Assembly (NCBI RefSeq): GCF_002921135.1
Contig: NZ_PQVJ01000019.1
Span: forward strand, 1 to 64,000
Length of the DNA: 64,000 bases
Direction of reading: 5' to 3'
Origin: Avibacterium gallinarum
Lineage (GTDB): Bacteria > Pseudomonadota > Gammaproteobacteria > Enterobacterales > Pasteurellaceae
The notes beneath the pieces are model-generated. The model ran no database searches, was not told where the DNA came from, and was given only the letters and a program-made list of their open reading frames with translations. The translations under genes and the position numbers were made by a program. How positions within the stretch are numbered: the stretch's first letter is position 1; every line of letters begins with the position of its first letter. Positions 19,425-30,190 of this stretch are shown here, piece by piece.

Positions 19425-22244
19425 TTATGCAAAGCGTCTTACTTCACCTTCGCCGTCCACATTTTCAACACAGCGTGAACACAGGGTTGGGTGTGCTGGA
19501 TTTGTGCCGATGGTATCAGAATAATGCCAGCAACGCGGACATTTTTCATTGGCGGAACGAACTACTTTCACTTTAAAGCCTTCTATTTCACCTGCTTCCA
19601 CATCCGCTTCGGCTAATGGTTTCACTTGCGCTTTTGACGTGATCAGCACAAAGCGTAATTCATTTTCCAGCTGCGATAAAATCTTCGCGTATTCATCGTT
19701 CGCATAAAGGGTAACCTCTGCTTCCAATGCGGCGCCAATGGTTTTATCTGCACGGGCTTGCTCTAACACACGGTTTACTTCATCACGCAGTTTCAACACT
19801 TGTTGCCAGTAAGCATCATTCATTGTTTCTTTTGCGCTTAATGGGAATAAGCCGTCATAAAACTCTTCGGTAAATACAAATTCCGCGCGTTCACCGGGGA
19901 TATATTGCCAAATTTCATCAGCAGTGAAAGATAAAATCGGCGCAATCCAACGCACCAAGGCTTCGGCAATATGCCATAAGGCTGTTTGGCAGCTACGGCG
20001 CGCAAGGCTATCCGCTTTGGTGGTGTATTGGCGGTCTTTGATAATATCTAAATAGAATGATCCCATTTCGATTGAACAGAATTTCATTAAACGCTGAACA
20101 ACGGCGTGGAACTGATAATTATCATAAGCTTCTTGGATCTCTTTTTGTGCATTCAAGGCACAATCCACCGCCCAGCGATCGAGTACGATCATTTCTTCTG
20201 GTTTAACTAAATCGCGTTTTGGATCAAAACCATTTAGGTTCGCCAAAAGGAAACGCGCCGTGTTACGAATGCGGCGATAGCTATCGGCTGCACGTTTTAA
20301 GATTTCATCTGAAACAGACATCTCACCGGTGTAATCCGTTGAAGCTACCCATAAACGTAAAATATCGCCACCGAATTTGTCCATCACTTCTTGCGGGGTC
20401 ACAATATTTCCGATGGATTTTGACATTTTGCGCCCTTTGCCATCTACGGTGAAACCGTGAGTTAGCACTTGCTTATAAGGCGCTTGGTTATCCGTTGCGG
20501 TGGAAAGCATTAGCGATGACATAAACCAACCACGGTGCTGATCCGAACCTTCAAGATACATATCCGCACTTAAGCCGTTAAACTCTGGACGCGCTTTCAC
20601 CACAGAGAAATAAGTCGATCCTGAATCGAACCATACATCAAGGGTATCTGGCACTTTTCGATAATTTTCTGCATCATCACCAAGCAGATCTTTTGGATCA
20701 AGATCCCACCAAGCTTGAATACCCGATTGTTCCACCAGTTGCGCCACTTGCTCGATAAGTTCAAGGGTGCGTGGGTGTAATTCTTCGGTGGTTTTGTGGA
20801 TAAATAACGCCATTGGCACGCCCCAAGTACGCTGACGGGAGATACACCAATCTGGACGATTTTCCACCATTGCTTCAATGCGCGCTTGGCCCCAATCAGG
20901 AATCCAACGCACTTTTTTGATTTCGCTTAAGGCTTGCGGACGTAAGCCATTTGTTTCCATTCCAATGAACCATTGCGGTGTGGCACGGAAAATAATTGGC
21001 GTTTTGTGTCGCCAGCAATGTGGGTAACTATGGCGAATTTTTTCTAATTTCAATAAGTTACCTGTTTCTTTCAGTTTTTCGATGACTAAATCATTGCTTT
21101 CAAACACGCCTTTGCCGGCAAAAAATGGCGTTTCTGCTTTAAATACACCAGCATCATTAATTAATGCTGCCATTTCTAAGCCATATTTTAAGCCTACCAA
21201 ATAGTCGTCTTGACCGTGATCTGGCGCGGTGTGAACCAAACCTGTACCCCCATCAGTGGTAACGTGATCACCTAAAATCACTGGCACGCTGTAATCATAG
21301 AATGGGTGGTTAAAGCGAAGAAGTTCTAAATCCGCCCCTTTTGCTTCACCTAGCACTTTCACGTTCTCTTCGCCTAGTGCTTTTTGTACGCTTTCCACCA
21401 AATCTTTCGCTAAGATCAAACGCTTGTCGCCAAATTGTAATAATTGGTAAACAAGATCGGCATTCACTGCGATCGCGCGGTTTGACGGCAATGTCCAAGG
21501 GGTGGTTGTCCAGATCACCGCAGCTACTTCACCGCTGCCTGCTTCGCTTAAATTAAATTTATTTAGTACCGCACTTTCATCGGTGGCGGGGAATTTCACA
21601 TAGATAGACGGGGAAGTTTTATCTTCGTATTCCACCTCGGCTTCTGCTAAAGAAGATGCACAATCCAAACACCAATGCACTGGTTTATAACCTTTGTAAA
21701 GATGACCGTTTTCGACCACTTTAGCCAAAGTGCGAATAATGTTCGCCTCGGTGTCGTAATTCATTGTTAAATAAGGATTATCCCAATCCCCTAACACTCC
21801 TAGGCGGATAAAATCTTTCTTTTGCCCTTCCACTTGCTCGCGTGCATAGTTACGACATTCTTCGCGGAATTGTGCCGCAGAAATTTTGTCCCCTGGTTTT
21901 CCCACCAAGCCTTCTACTTTCAATTCAATCGGCAAACCGTGGCAATCCCACCCCGGGATATAAGGGCTGTCAAAACCTGCCGCGGTTTTGGATTTCACAA
22001 TAATGTCTTTCAGAATTTTATTTACAGCGTGTCCGATATGAATTGAACCGTTGGCATAAGGAGGGCCATCGTGCAGAATAAAGGATTTTTTCCCTTGTGC
22101 AGATTGTCTGATTTTTTCGTAAAGTTTTTTCTCATACCAATTTTTAAGCATGACTGGCTCGCGTTTCGCCAGATCGCCACGCATTGGAAACCCTGTCGCA
22201 GGCAGGTTAAGCGTGTTTTTGTAATCTACATTTTCATTCGACAT
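19425..22244 (-). CDS. ileS: Isoleucyl-tRNA synthetase
   Basis: IleS is a class I aminoacyl-tRNA synthetase charging tRNA-Ile. The 939-aa product has the HIGH motif (69-72, [12 protein letters not shown]), the CP1 editing domain ([15 protein letters not shown]), KMSKS ([14 protein letters not shown], about residue 604) and the C-terminal zinc finger of bacterial type (CPRCWHY ... CSRCVENV). Everything is intact. It sits in the conserved order ribF-ileS-lspA-ispH. Confidence 0.98.
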   Translation of the reverse strand: MSNENVDYKNTLNLPATGFPMRGDLAKREPVMLKNWYEKKLYEKIRQSAQGKKSFILHDGPPYANGSIHIGHAVNKILKDIIVKSKTAAGFDSPYIPGWDCHGLPIELKVEGLVGKPGDKISAAQFREECRNYAREQVEGQKKDFIRLGVLGDWDNPYLTMNYDTEANIIRTLAKVVENGHLYKGYKPVHWCLDCASSLAEAEVEYEDKTSPSIYVKFPATDESAVLNKFNLSEAGSGEVAAVIWTTTPWTLPSNRAIAVNADLVYQLLQFGDKRLILAKDLVESVQKALGEENVKVLGEAKGADLELLRFNHPFYDYSVPVILGDHVTTDGGTGLVHTAPDHGQDDYLVGLKYGLEMAALINDAGVFKAETPFFAGKGVFESNDLVIEKLKETGNLLKLEKIRHSYPHCWRHKTPIIFRATPQWFIGMETNGLRPQALSEIKKVRWIPDWGQARIEAMVENRPDWCISRQRTWGVPMALFIHKTTEELHPRTLELIEQVAQLVEQSGIQAWWDLDPKDLLGDDAENYRKVPDTLDVWFDSGSTYFSVVKARPEFNGLSADMYLEGSDQHRGWFMSSLMLSTATDNQAPYKQVLTHGFTVDGKGRKMSKSIGNIVTPQEVMDKFGGDILRLWVASTDYTGEMSVSDEILKRAADSYRRIRNTARFLLANLNGFDPKRDLVKPEEMIVLDRWAVDCALNAQKEIQEAYDNYQFHAVVQRLMKFCSIEMGSFYLDIIKDRQYTTKADSLARRSCQTALWHIAEALVRWIAPILSFTADEIWQYIPGERAEFVFTEEFYDGLFPLSAKETMNDAYWQQVLKLRDEVNRVLEQARADKTIGAALEAEVTLYANDEYAKILSQLENELRFVLITSKAQVKPLAEADVEAGEIEGFKVKVVRSANEKCPRCWHYSDTIGTNPAHPTLCSRCVENVDGEGEVRRFA

Positions 22245-22382
22245 TTGTTTTTTCCACGTTGTATAAAAATAAAATCTTGCATTGAATGCACAATAACCTT
22301 GGCATTATACGCATAAATAGCCCAATGTTAAAGAATGGGGGCATGGGAATTGTTATTCAATCCGGAATTATCAACAGCCCCT

Positions 22383-22422
22383 AAAGTGCGGTGATTTTTT
22401 CGCAAATTTTTTACCGCACTTT
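22383..22422 (-). terminator. USS-dyad hairpin after ribF
   Basis: AAAGTGCGGT (22383-22392) and ACCGCACTTT (22413-22422) are exact inverted USS copies with a 20-nt AT-rich inner part. It lies 8 bp past the ribF stop. Confidence 0.7.
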
Positions 22423-22429
22423 AAGCCAT

Positions 22430-23377
22430 TTATCTGGTTCTTTTTGCGTGGCTAAAATAATCCTTCGCCACGTCCACATCTTTTGCAATTTGTGCTTTAA
22501 GATCGTCAAAAGACGGAAATTTGACTTCATCACGAATTTTATGACAGAGCGTCACCTGAAGAGCTTGCCCGTAAATATCGCCTTTAAAATCAAAGAGATG
22601 AACCTCTAACAGCTGTTTTACACCATTGATAGTCGGGCGGCGACCAATATTTGCTACACCTTTATATTCCGTGCCATCAGGCAATTTGGCTCGCACGGCA
22701 TACACGCCTTTCACAGGGTTCACTTGGCGTTGCAGACGAATATTTGCCGTTGGAAAACCGATGGTTCGCCCTAATTTATTGCCTTGCACCACGCGCCCAT
22801 AAATGCAATAAGGCTTGCCTAAAAGCTGCTCGGCAAGGGCTAAATTATCATCAGCTAAGGCTTGACGAATCGCTGTGCTGCTAATGCGTTGTTCATTTAA
22901 ACGAAAACTGCAATTATCTTCCACCGCAAAACCGTATTTCTCCCCCGCTTGCTGTAACAGCGCAAAATCCCCTGTACGCCCTGCGCCAAAGCGGAAATCA
23001 TCGCCAATGCTTAAAAATTTCACGTTGAGTTTCTGCACCAAGCATTGTTCAATAAATTGTTGTGCGGAAAGCTGAGCAAAAGTGCGGTCAAATTTGATGC
23101 GAATAACATAATCCACGCCCAAATCTGCCAGTGCACTTAATTTATCGCGCAGCCGCATTAAGCGCGGCGGTGCGTTGTCGCCCATAAAATATTCGCTCGG
23201 CTGGGGTTCAAAAAGCATCACAACCATGGGCAAAGAAAGCGCACTTGCTTTTTCACGCAAATGACGCAACACCGCTTGATGCCCTAAATGCACGCCATCA
23301 AAATTCCCAATGGTTAAGGCACAGCCTTGTTGCTGAAAAATAGCGGGCAGTTGTTTTAACCCTTGAATTAATTGCAT
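22430..23377 (-). CDS. ribF: Bifunctional riboflavin kinase / FAD synthetase
   Basis: RibF phosphorylates riboflavin to FMN and adenylylates FMN to FAD. The 315-aa product has the N-terminal nucleotidyl-transferase domain with ALTIGNFDGVHLGHQAVL (about residues 20-37) and the C-terminal flavokinase domain with GRTIGFPTANI and GVANIGRRPT. Upstream are two hairpins in tandem. No FMN riboswitch is apparent. Confidence 0.96.
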   Translation of the reverse strand: MQLIQGLKQLPAIFQQQGCALTIGNFDGVHLGHQAVLRHLREKASALSLPMVVMLFEPQPSEYFMGDNAPPRLMRLRDKLSALADLGVDYVIRIKFDRTFAQLSAQQFIEQCLVQKLNVKFLSIGDDFRFGAGRTGDFALLQQAGEKYGFAVEDNCSFRLNEQRISSTAIRQALADDNLALAEQLLGKPYCIYGRVVQGNKLGRTIGFPTANIRLQRQVNPVKGVYAVRAKLPDGTEYKGVANIGRRPTINGVKQLLEVHLFDFKGDIYGQALQVTLCHKIRDEVKFPSFDDLKAQIAKDVDVAKDYFSHAKRTR

Positions 23378-23413
23378 TAATCTATTCCGTTACGACCTTT
23401 TTTAATCATCACA

Positions 23414-23459
23414 CCATACACACCGTATGGCGTTTGTTTATCTCAGCCACGCGGTGGCT
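23414..23459. repeat. Two tandem hairpins between mnmE and ribF
   Basis: CCATAC/GTATGG (23414-23419 and 23425-23430) and AGCCAC/GTGGCT (23445-23450 and 23454-23459) are short perfect stems 14 bp apart. Neither is followed by a U-run on the minus strand, so they may be leader structures of ribF mRNA rather than terminators. Confidence 0.4.
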
Positions 23460-23562
23460 AGTAAGAATAAATGCGAGCTTGTCGCGTTAATGTTTATTTT
23501 GCAATGTCAATCTCATCATAAAAAATCAATAAAATGACACCGCACTTTTATTTTCTACTGAT

Positions 23563-24921
23563 TTATTTCCCAATACAAAACGAACTAAAAATATTGCCGA
23601 GCAGATCATCAGAGGTAAATTGTCCAGTAATTTCGCTCAGGTGATTTTGCACCATTCGCAATTCTTCGGCGAGCAGTTCACCTGCGTAAAATTCTGTGAG
23701 CTGAATGAGTCCTGCTTGTAAGTGGATATCTGCTTGTTCTAAGGCTTCCAGATGGCGACGGCGTGCAAGAAATCCCCCTTCGGCACTGGTGTTATAACCC
23801 ATTGCTTGCTTCAAATGTTCACGCAGTAAGTCCACGCCCACTTGGGTTTTCGCTGAAAGACTGATGGAGGTTTGTCCATTTTGTTCGCTGATGGTTTCCG
23901 CTTCACCACTTAAATCAGCTTTATTACGCACAATGGTTAAAGGGATATTGTTCGGCAATTTTGCCAAAAATTCTGACCGCACTTGTGCGAGATTTTCTTC
24001 GCTATCGGTGCTGTCTAACATCAGAATAATGCGATCTGCTTGCTCAATTTCGTCCCACGCACGGCGAATCCCAATGCGTTCTACTTCATCGGTGGCATCA
24101 CGCAAACCTGCGGTATCAATAATATGCAACGGCATTCCGTCAATGTGGATATGCTCACGCAGCACATCTCGGGTTGTGCCTGCAATGTCGGTAACAATCG
24201 CCGCTTCGCGTCCTGCGAGAGCATTGAGTAGGCTAGATTTTCCTGCATTTGGTCGCCCTGCAATCACAACTTTCATTCCTTCACGCAAAATCGCCCCTTG
24301 CTTGGCTTCCGCTCGCACGGCAGCAAGTTGAGCAATAATCTCACGCAATTTGGCTTCAATTTTACCGTCCGCCAAGAAATCAATTTCTTCATCGGGAAAA
24401 TCAATCGCTGCTTCCACATAGGTGCGTAGATAAATCACATCATCAACAAGCTGATTGATTTTATTAGAAAATTCCCCCTGTAAGGATTTCAATGCAGAGC
24501 GTGCTGCTTGTTCAGAGGTCGCGTCAATGAGATCGGCAATAGCTTCCGCTTGAGCGAGATCCAGTTTATCATTCAAAAACGCCTGTTCAGAAAATTCACC
24601 TGGGCGAGCCAAACGCACGCCTTTGACTTGCAAAATGCGTTTGAGTAAGAGATCTAAAATAATCTGTCCGCCGTGGCCTTGTAGCTCTAATACATCTTCA
24701 CCGGTAAAAGAATTCGGGGCTTTGAAAAATAGCGCGATCCCTTGGTCTAACACCGTGCCATCGATATCTTTAAACGGTAAATAATTCGCTACACGCGGCT
24801 TAAGGTTTTTGCCTAGCACCGCTTCTGCTACTTGTTGGGCAAGCGGCCCTGATACCCGTAAAATACCGACACCGCCACGTCCAATCGGGGTAGCTTGGGC
24901 GACTATGGTTTCTTTTGACAT
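23563..24921 (-). CDS. mnmE: tRNA modification GTPase MnmE
   Basis: With MnmG (GidA), MnmE installs the 5-carboxymethylaminomethyl group on U34 of certain tRNAs. The 452-aa product has the N-terminal formyl-THF-binding domain, an inserted GTPase domain with P-loop GRPNAGKSS (222-230) and DTAGLRD, and the C-terminal catalytic CIGK motif (FSSFCIGK). I chose the ATG at 24921 because orthologues start M(S)KETIVAQAT. The longer in-frame start would run through the yidC terminator. The ribosome binding site is weak (AAAGG, about 13 nt away). Confidence 0.96.
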   Translation of the reverse strand: MSKETIVAQATPIGRGGVGILRVSGPLAQQVAEAVLGKNLKPRVANYLPFKDIDGTVLDQGIALFFKAPNSFTGEDVLELQGHGGQIILDLLLKRILQVKGVRLARPGEFSEQAFLNDKLDLAQAEAIADLIDATSEQAARSALKSLQGEFSNKINQLVDDVIYLRTYVEAAIDFPDEEIDFLADGKIEAKLREIIAQLAAVRAEAKQGAILREGMKVVIAGRPNAGKSSLLNALAGREAAIVTDIAGTTRDVLREHIHIDGMPLHIIDTAGLRDATDEVERIGIRRAWDEIEQADRIILMLDSTDSEENLAQVRSEFLAKLPNNIPLTIVRNKADLSGEAETISEQNGQTSISLSAKTQVGVDLLREHLKQAMGYNTSAEGGFLARRRHLEALEQADIHLQAGLIQLTEFYAGELLAEELRMVQNHLSEITGQFTSDDLLGNIFSSFCIGK

Positions 24922-24974
24922 TGCTATTTTTGAACCTTTACTTAATTTTGAATGCTGATTTGAATTCATAAAAT

Positions 24975-24998
24975 AAAAGGTATCCTGAGATACCTTTT
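24975..24998 (-). terminator. Hairpin between yidC and mnmE
   Basis: AAAAGGTATC (24975-24984) and GATACCTTTT (24989-24998) form a perfect 10-bp stem with a CTGA loop. The minus-strand tail is U-rich (TTTTATTTTA). It lies 16 bp past the yidC stop. Confidence 0.75.
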
Positions 24999-25014
24999 AT
25001 TGCTTTATCCCATT

Positions 25015-26628
25015 TTATTTTTTACGGGAATGTAATCCTTTTTTCTCTAACCCACGGTAAATCCATTGTTGTTGAGCAATGGTGATAAGGTTGGAAACTA
25101 GCCAGTAAAGTACCAAACCTGCTGGGAAGAATAGGAAGAATACCATAAAGATCAACGGCATAAATGTCATAATTTTTTGTTGCATTGGATCAGCAACAGG
25201 TGTTGGCGACATTTTTTGTAATAAGAACATTGATCCGCCCATTAAAATTGGCAAGATGAAATACGGATCTTGTGCCGATAAATCTTGAATCCAACCGAAG
25301 AATGGCGCGTGGCGTAGTTCAACGGCTTCCATAAATGTCCAATATAAGGCGATGAAAATTGGCATTTGTAAGAGAATTGGTAAACAGCCACCTAGTGGAT
25401 TCACTTTTTCTTCTTTATACAATTTCATCATTTCTTGGCTCATACGCTGACGATCTTCACCATAACGCTCACGCATTTCTTGGATTTTCGGTTGCAGCAT
25501 ACGCATTTTCGCCATTGAGGTATATTGTGCTTTTGTTAGTGGGTAAAGCAAGCCTTTCACCACAAGGGTTACACCAATAATCGCAAGACCCCAGTTTTTC
25601 ACTAAATCGTGAATGTGGGTAAGTAGCCAGAATAACGGTTTCGCAATAAACCACGCCCAACCGTAATCCACGGTTAAATCTAAGTGGTTTGCCACTTCTG
25701 CCATTTGATTTTGTAATTTCGGCCCTGTCCATAATTTGCTGGTGATGGTTTCTGTTGCGCCTGCTGGAATATCCACTACTGGCCCACGATAACCAATTGC
25801 CCCTAAATTACGCGCTTTGTCCGTAGAAGTATATAAAAGATGCGTGCTGTCTTGATTTGGAATCCACGCAGACACGAAATAATGTTGCAATACCGCTACC
25901 CAACCTGCTTTAGTTTGGATAGAAAGATCTTTTTCTTCCATATCTTGGAAGCTATATTTTTTATAATTCGTTTCAGAAGAAGAATATGCGCCACCAGTAT
26001 AAGTTGGCATCGCCATACTGCCTGAGCTTTCTACCAAAGTATGGGTTAATTTTGCATAAGGCTCAACTTCAATAGCTTGACCACTTTGGTTGGCAATTTC
26101 AAAGTTCACTGCCACATCATATTCGCCGCGTTTTAAGACGAAAATTTTGCGGTACGTTACGCCATCTTTTTCAAATACTAATGGCACAACAAGCTCATTT
26201 TGTCCATCAGCCAGTTTGAAAGTATCCCCTTCTACTTGGTAATTTGCACGGCCTGCTTTGGTGTCAATCCCGTTTTTGCCAACTAAACCACTTTGCGCAA
26301 TATAAATATGCTCTGGTGTATCGTTCAATAAAACAAATGGTGTATGGGAATCTAATTCTGCATCATATTTTAATAATTCAGAACGCACTACGTCCCCACC
26401 TAATGTATTCACTTTTAAACGGAATACATCATTTTCTAAGGTAATGACTTTACCTTGAGCAAGGTTAGCAAGGTCTGAATTTGCGGTTAATTCGCCTTGA
26501 GAATTAGAAGTTTGCGCTTGTTCAGTGGCAACAGGCTTTGGTGAATGGTAATCCACTTGCCATTGCTGATAAACAAGAAAAGAAATAAAGAGTAGTGCTA
26601 GCACTAACAGGCTACGTCTTGAATCCAT
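25015..26628 (-). CDS. yidC: Membrane protein insertase YidC
   Basis: YidC inserts and folds inner-membrane proteins with or without Sec. The 537-aa product has an N-terminal anchor ([17 protein letters not shown]), a large periplasmic domain (about residues 60-330), and the conserved five-helix core with [18 protein letters not shown] and [16 protein letters not shown]. The C-terminus is basic. The ATG overlaps the yidD stop by one base (TAATG). Confidence 0.97.
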   Translation of the reverse strand: MDSRRSLLVLALLFISFLVYQQWQVDYHSPKPVATEQAQTSNSQGELTANSDLANLAQGKVITLENDVFRLKVNTLGGDVVRSELLKYDAELDSHTPFVLLNDTPEHIYIAQSGLVGKNGIDTKAGRANYQVEGDTFKLADGQNELVVPLVFEKDGVTYRKIFVLKRGEYDVAVNFEIANQSGQAIEVEPYAKLTHTLVESSGSMAMPTYTGGAYSSSETNYKKYSFQDMEEKDLSIQTKAGWVAVLQHYFVSAWIPNQDSTHLLYTSTDKARNLGAIGYRGPVVDIPAGATETITSKLWTGPKLQNQMAEVANHLDLTVDYGWAWFIAKPLFWLLTHIHDLVKNWGLAIIGVTLVVKGLLYPLTKAQYTSMAKMRMLQPKIQEMRERYGEDRQRMSQEMMKLYKEEKVNPLGGCLPILLQMPIFIALYWTFMEAVELRHAPFFGWIQDLSAQDPYFILPILMGGSMFLLQKMSPTPVADPMQQKIMTFMPLIFMVFFLFFPAGLVLYWLVSNLITIAQQQWIYRGLEKKGLHSRKK

Positions 26629-26888
26629 TATTTGTTCTCTTTGTTGTTATTGATCTTCGGCGGAACAGGATCGTATCCACCAGCGTGTAAAGGATGACAT
26701 TTTAATATACGTTTTAACGTAAGCCAACCACCTTTTAACGCACCGTGCGTTTTTAATGCTTCAATGCCGTAGCAAGAACAAGTTGGCGTGAATCGGCAAC
26801 GTGGGCCAATTAAAGGACTAATAACGAGCTGATAAAAGCGAATAAGCGCAATTAAGACTTTCGAGCCAAGCGAATGTGGCGCTGCCAT
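26628..26888 (-). CDS. yidD: Membrane protein insertion efficiency factor YidD
   Basis: This is a small membrane-associated protein that assists YidC. The 86-aa product has the conserved Cys pattern [15 protein letters not shown] and [13 protein letters not shown]. The start overlaps the rnpA coding end by 37 nt, as in relatives. The C-terminus is Asn/Lys-rich. Confidence 0.95.
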   Translation of the reverse strand: MAAPHSLGSKVLIALIRFYQLVISPLIGPRCRFTPTCSCYGIEALKTHGALKGGWLTLKRILKCHPLHAGGYDPVPPKINNNKENK

Positions 26889-27211
26889 AATTTATCCAAT
26901 GAATTGAATATTTGCTGATTGTCTAAACGCCCAATCCCTTGTTTTACCACAATAACAAAATCATAATGCGGCAATTGATGTTGCAACAAACGGAAACGTT
27001 CACGACACAAACGCTTAATACGATTACGATCGTGGGCGCGTTTTAAATGCTTTTTTGCTACCGCTAAACCTAAACGTGGAACAGATTCCTGATTAGGACG
27101 GGCTAGAATGGTAATTTCGGGGGAACTCGCGCGTTGCGGATCTTGGAAAACGTATTTGAATTGAGCGGGAGTTAGCAGACGTAACTCCCTAGAAAAGTTT
27201 AGCTTAATCAC
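26852..27211 (-). CDS. rnpA: Ribonuclease P protein component
   Basis: RnpA is the protein subunit of RNase P, which matures tRNA 5' ends. The 119-aa basic product carries the RNR motif ([16 protein letters not shown], about residues 59-74). It starts with GTG, and orthologues begin M(V/I)[11 protein letters not shown]. It lies 14 bp after rpmH, the universal order. Confidence 0.96.
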   Translation of the reverse strand: MIKLNFSRELRLLTPAQFKYVFQDPQRASSPEITILARPNQESVPRLGLAVAKKHLKRAHDRNRIKRLCRERFRLLQHQLPHYDFVIVVKQGIGRLDNQQIFNSLDKLWQRHIRLARKS

Positions 27212-27225
27212 AGCGAAGGGCTGGA

Positions 27226-27360
27226 TTATGCAGATAAACTTTTACGACCTTTAGCACGACGACGAGCTAAAACTTGACGGCCGTTTTTAGTTGCCATACG
27301 AGCACGGAAACCGTGAGTACGGCTACGTTTTAATACAGATGGTTGAAATGTACGTTTCAT
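27226..27360 (-). CDS. rpmH: 50S ribosomal protein L34
   Basis: The 44-aa product starts [18 protein letters not shown] and ends GRKSLSA, the invariant L34 sequence, very rich in Arg and Lys. It is the first gene of rpmH-rnpA-yidD-yidC and is divergent from dnaA. Confidence 0.97.
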
Positions 27361-27714
27361 AACTATAATCTACCTAAATCAACATTGTTTAACCATTGCC
27401 TTTGACATTTAGATAGCCAAAAACGAATTGAAACAAGGGTTACTAAAATAAGGAACGGAATTGTAATCACAAATGAGCCGTTCGTCAAATAAGAATAAGA
27501 AAAATCGCAACATAATCTGCATTTTTCTTATTTGAAAGCATAAAAGCGGGGTGAATTATACTTTTTTTGGCAGAAATCTCAAGCAGCCTTTTTCGATTTT
27601 TTTGATCCTTTTATAAAGATCTTTTCTTAACTTTATTGTAAAATTAGCCGAATTCTCACCGCACTTTTCTGCGGACGATTCAAACGTTTAACTAATAAAC
27701 TAGACATAATAACA
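27361..27714. promoter_or_regulatory. Divergent rpmH/dnaA intergenic region with large inverted repeat
   Basis: This 354-bp gap must hold the promoters of rpmH and dnaA. It contains a perfect 12-bp inverted repeat, AATAAGAAAAAT (27494-27505) and ATTTTTCTTATT (27521-27532), and one USS at about 27659. I find no cluster of TTATnCACA DnaA boxes, so this does not look like oriC. I see no gene in it. Confidence 0.6.
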
Positions 27715-29076
27715 ATGAAAACCACGCTCGCATCACTTTGGCAGGATTGCCTTTCACAACTGCAAGATCAAGTTTCACCAACGGATTTCAGCACTTGGTT
27801 ACGCCCATTGCAAGCTGATATTGTGGGTGAAAACAATATGGTGTTATATGCCTCCAACGTTTTTGTTAAAAACTGGGTGGAAACCCATTATCTTGAATTA
27901 ATCAGCCGTTTAGCCCAACAATTTTCTGGCAATGCGGATTTTAGTGTGAAAGTGCAAGAAGGTTCAAAACCTGCGATGCGTAAAACCACACCGCCACCTG
28001 CTGCCGTTCAACATAATGCACCGGCGCAGCCAAGCGAGCAAAAAACCAGCTATCGTTCTAACTTAAATACCAAGCACATTTTTGAAAACTTTGTAGAGGG
28101 GAAATCCAACCAACTGGCCCGAGCCGTGGCGCAAAAAGTGGCGATTAACCCTGGGGAGCAAAGCGCCAATCCGCTATTTCTTTACGGTGGCACAGGGCTT
28201 GGTAAAACCCACTTATTACACGCTGTGGGCAATGGGATTTTAACCACCAAGCCTGAAGCGCGCGTGATCTATATTCACGCCGAACGCTTTATGCAAGAGT
28301 ATGTCCGTGCCTTGCAAGAAGACAAAATGGAAAACTTCAAAAAATTCTACCGCACTTTAGATGCTTTGCTGATTGATGATATTCAATTCTTCGCCGGCAA
28401 AGATGGTACGCAAGAAGAATTTTTCCATATTTTCAATTCCTTATTTGAAAGCAGTCGGCAAATTATCTTAACCTCAGACCGCTATCCAAAAGAGATCGAA
28501 AAGATCGAAGATCGCTTAAAATCCCGCTTTGGCTGGGGGTTAAGTGTTGCCATTGAGCCGCCAGAGCTTGAAACTCGTGTCGCCATTTTATTGAAGAAAG
28601 CGGAAGAAAAAAATATGCGCTTACCAGAAGAAGTGGCGCTGTTTATCGGTGAGAAATTACGCACCAACGTGCGTGAATTAGAAGGTGCGCTCAACCGCGT
28701 ACACGCGAATGCAGAATTTACCGGCAAGCCGATTACTATTGACTTTGTGCGCGAAACCCTCAAAGATATGCTGGCATTGCAAGAAAAATTAGTAACGGTG
28801 GAAAATATTCAAAAAGTAGTGGCGGAATATTATCGCATCAAAGTAGCGGATCTTAAATCAAAAAGCCGCGCCAGATCGGTGGCTCGCCCACGCCAAATTG
28901 CAATGGCGCTGTCGCGTGAACTCACCAACCGCAGCTTCCCTGAAATTGGCAGCAGCTTTGGTGATCGCGATCATACTACCGTGTTGCACGCTTGTCGCAG
29001 TGTGGATAAACTCAAACAACAAGACCCAAGCATTCAAGAAGATTGGTCTAATTTAATCCGAACCTTATCAGTTTAA
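27715..29076 (+). CDS. dnaA: Chromosomal replication initiator DnaA
   Basis: DnaA binds oriC boxes and opens the origin. The 453-aa product has the N-terminal oligomerisation/DnaB-binding domain, a variable linker (about residues 85-110), the AAA+ domain with Walker [10 protein letters not shown] (158-166) and Walker B LLIDDIQF, and the C-terminal DNA-binding domain with the signature [20 protein letters not shown]. It heads dnaA-dnaN-recF. Confidence 0.98.
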   Translation: MKTTLASLWQDCLSQLQDQVSPTDFSTWLRPLQADIVGENNMVLYASNVFVKNWVETHYLELISRLAQQFSGNADFSVKVQEGSKPAMRKTTPPPAAVQHNAPAQPSEQKTSYRSNLNTKHIFENFVEGKSNQLARAVAQKVAINPGEQSANPLFLYGGTGLGKTHLLHAVGNGILTTKPEARVIYIHAERFMQEYVRALQEDKMENFKKFYRTLDALLIDDIQFFAGKDGTQEEFFHIFNSLFESSRQIILTSDRYPKEIEKIEDRLKSRFGWGLSVAIEPPELETRVAILLKKAEEKNMRLPEEVALFIGEKLRTNVRELEGALNRVHANAEFTGKPITIDFVRETLKDMLALQEKLVTVENIQKVVAEYYRIKVADLKSKSRARSVARPRQIAMALSRELTNRSFPEIGSSFGDRDHTTVLHACRSVDKLKQQDPSIQEDWSNLIRTLSV

Positions 29077-29086
29077 GGACGAAAAC

Positions 29087-30187
29087 ATGCAATTTACTGT
29101 ATCAAGAGAAAATCTGTTAAAACCCTTACAACAAGTGTGTGGCGTGTTGAGCAGTCGCCCTAATATTCCAGTGTTAAACAATGTGTTACTACACATTGAA
29201 GGACAATCTTTAACCATTACAGGAACTGATTTAGAAGTAGAACTTTCCACTCAAGCACAACTAAACAGCGCAGAGCAAAATGGTAATTTCACAATCCCTG
29301 CCAAAAAATTTCTTGATATTTGTCGCAGTTTTCCTGATGGTTCGGATATTACCGTGAGTTTTGAAGAAGATCGTGCTTTGGTGCTTTGTGGACGCAGTAA
29401 ATTTAACCTTGCCACCTTGCCTGCGGACGAATATCCAAACTTGGCGGATTGGCAAGCAGAAGTCGATTTCATTACCATACAAGCCACCTTACGCCGCTTA
29501 ATTGATGCCACGCAATTTTCTATGGCAAATCAAGATGCACGTTATTTCTTAAATGGAATGAAATTTGAAACAGAAGGCAATTTGCTGCGTACTGTAGCAA
29601 CGGACGGACATCGTCTTGCCGTTTGCACCATTCCGTTAGAGCAAGATCTACAGCTTCATTCTGTCATTGTGCCACGCAAAGGCGTTTTAGAACTCGCTCG
29701 CTTATTAGAAAGCAATGTTCAACCTGCTCGCGTGCAAATTGGCACAAATAATTTGCGTATTGATTTAGGACACATTATTTTCACCTCGAAACTCATTGAT
29801 GGACGCTTCCCTGATTATCGCCGAGTGTTACCACGCAACGCCCAACGTATTATGACAGGTGAATGGGAAAGCCTAAAACAAGCCTTTGCCCGTGCGGCTA
29901 TTTTGTCCAACGACAAAGTTCGCACCGTGCGTTTACAGCTTGCTGAAAACCAGCTCACGATCACCGCCACCAATACTGAGCAAGAGCAAGCGGAAGAAAT
30001 CATTGACATCAATTACAGTGGTGAAGAAATGGAAGTCGGCTTTAACGTGAGCTATTTGCTCGATGTCCTCAATGCACTCAAATGTAAGCAAGTGCGTATG
30101 CGTTTAACAGACGCCTCATCAAGCTGTTTAATTGAAGATGTGGACGATAACAGCGCAGAATATGTGATTATGCCAATGCGTTTATAA
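29087..30187 (+). CDS. dnaN: DNA polymerase III beta clamp
   Basis: DnaN is the sliding clamp that tethers polymerases to DNA. The 366-aa product has the three-repeat clamp fold, beginning MQFTVSRENLLKPLQQVCGV and ending with the ligand-binding groove tail YVIMPMRL. It follows dnaA by 10 bp with a GGAC-type site and is 3 bp from recF, so it is in one operon. Confidence 0.98.
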   Translation: MQFTVSRENLLKPLQQVCGVLSSRPNIPVLNNVLLHIEGQSLTITGTDLEVELSTQAQLNSAEQNGNFTIPAKKFLDICRSFPDGSDITVSFEEDRALVLCGRSKFNLATLPADEYPNLADWQAEVDFITIQATLRRLIDATQFSMANQDARYFLNGMKFETEGNLLRTVATDGHRLAVCTIPLEQDLQLHSVIVPRKGVLELARLLESNVQPARVQIGTNNLRIDLGHIIFTSKLIDGRFPDYRRVLPRNAQRIMTGEWESLKQAFARAAILSNDKVRTVRLQLAENQLTITATNTEQEQAEEIIDINYSGEEMEVGFNVSYLLDVLNALKCKQVRMRLTDASSSCLIEDVDDNSAEYVIMPMRL

Positions 30188-30190
30188 TTT

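Noticed and set aside
22245-22382. A regulatory T-box or leader peptide before ileS
   Set aside because: I found no T-box sequence or Ile-rich short frame with a terminator/antiterminator pair.
27361-27714. Chromosome origin next to dnaA
   Set aside because: No cluster of TTATnCACA boxes and no AT-rich unwinding repeats with them. In gamma-proteobacteria oriC is often away from dnaA.
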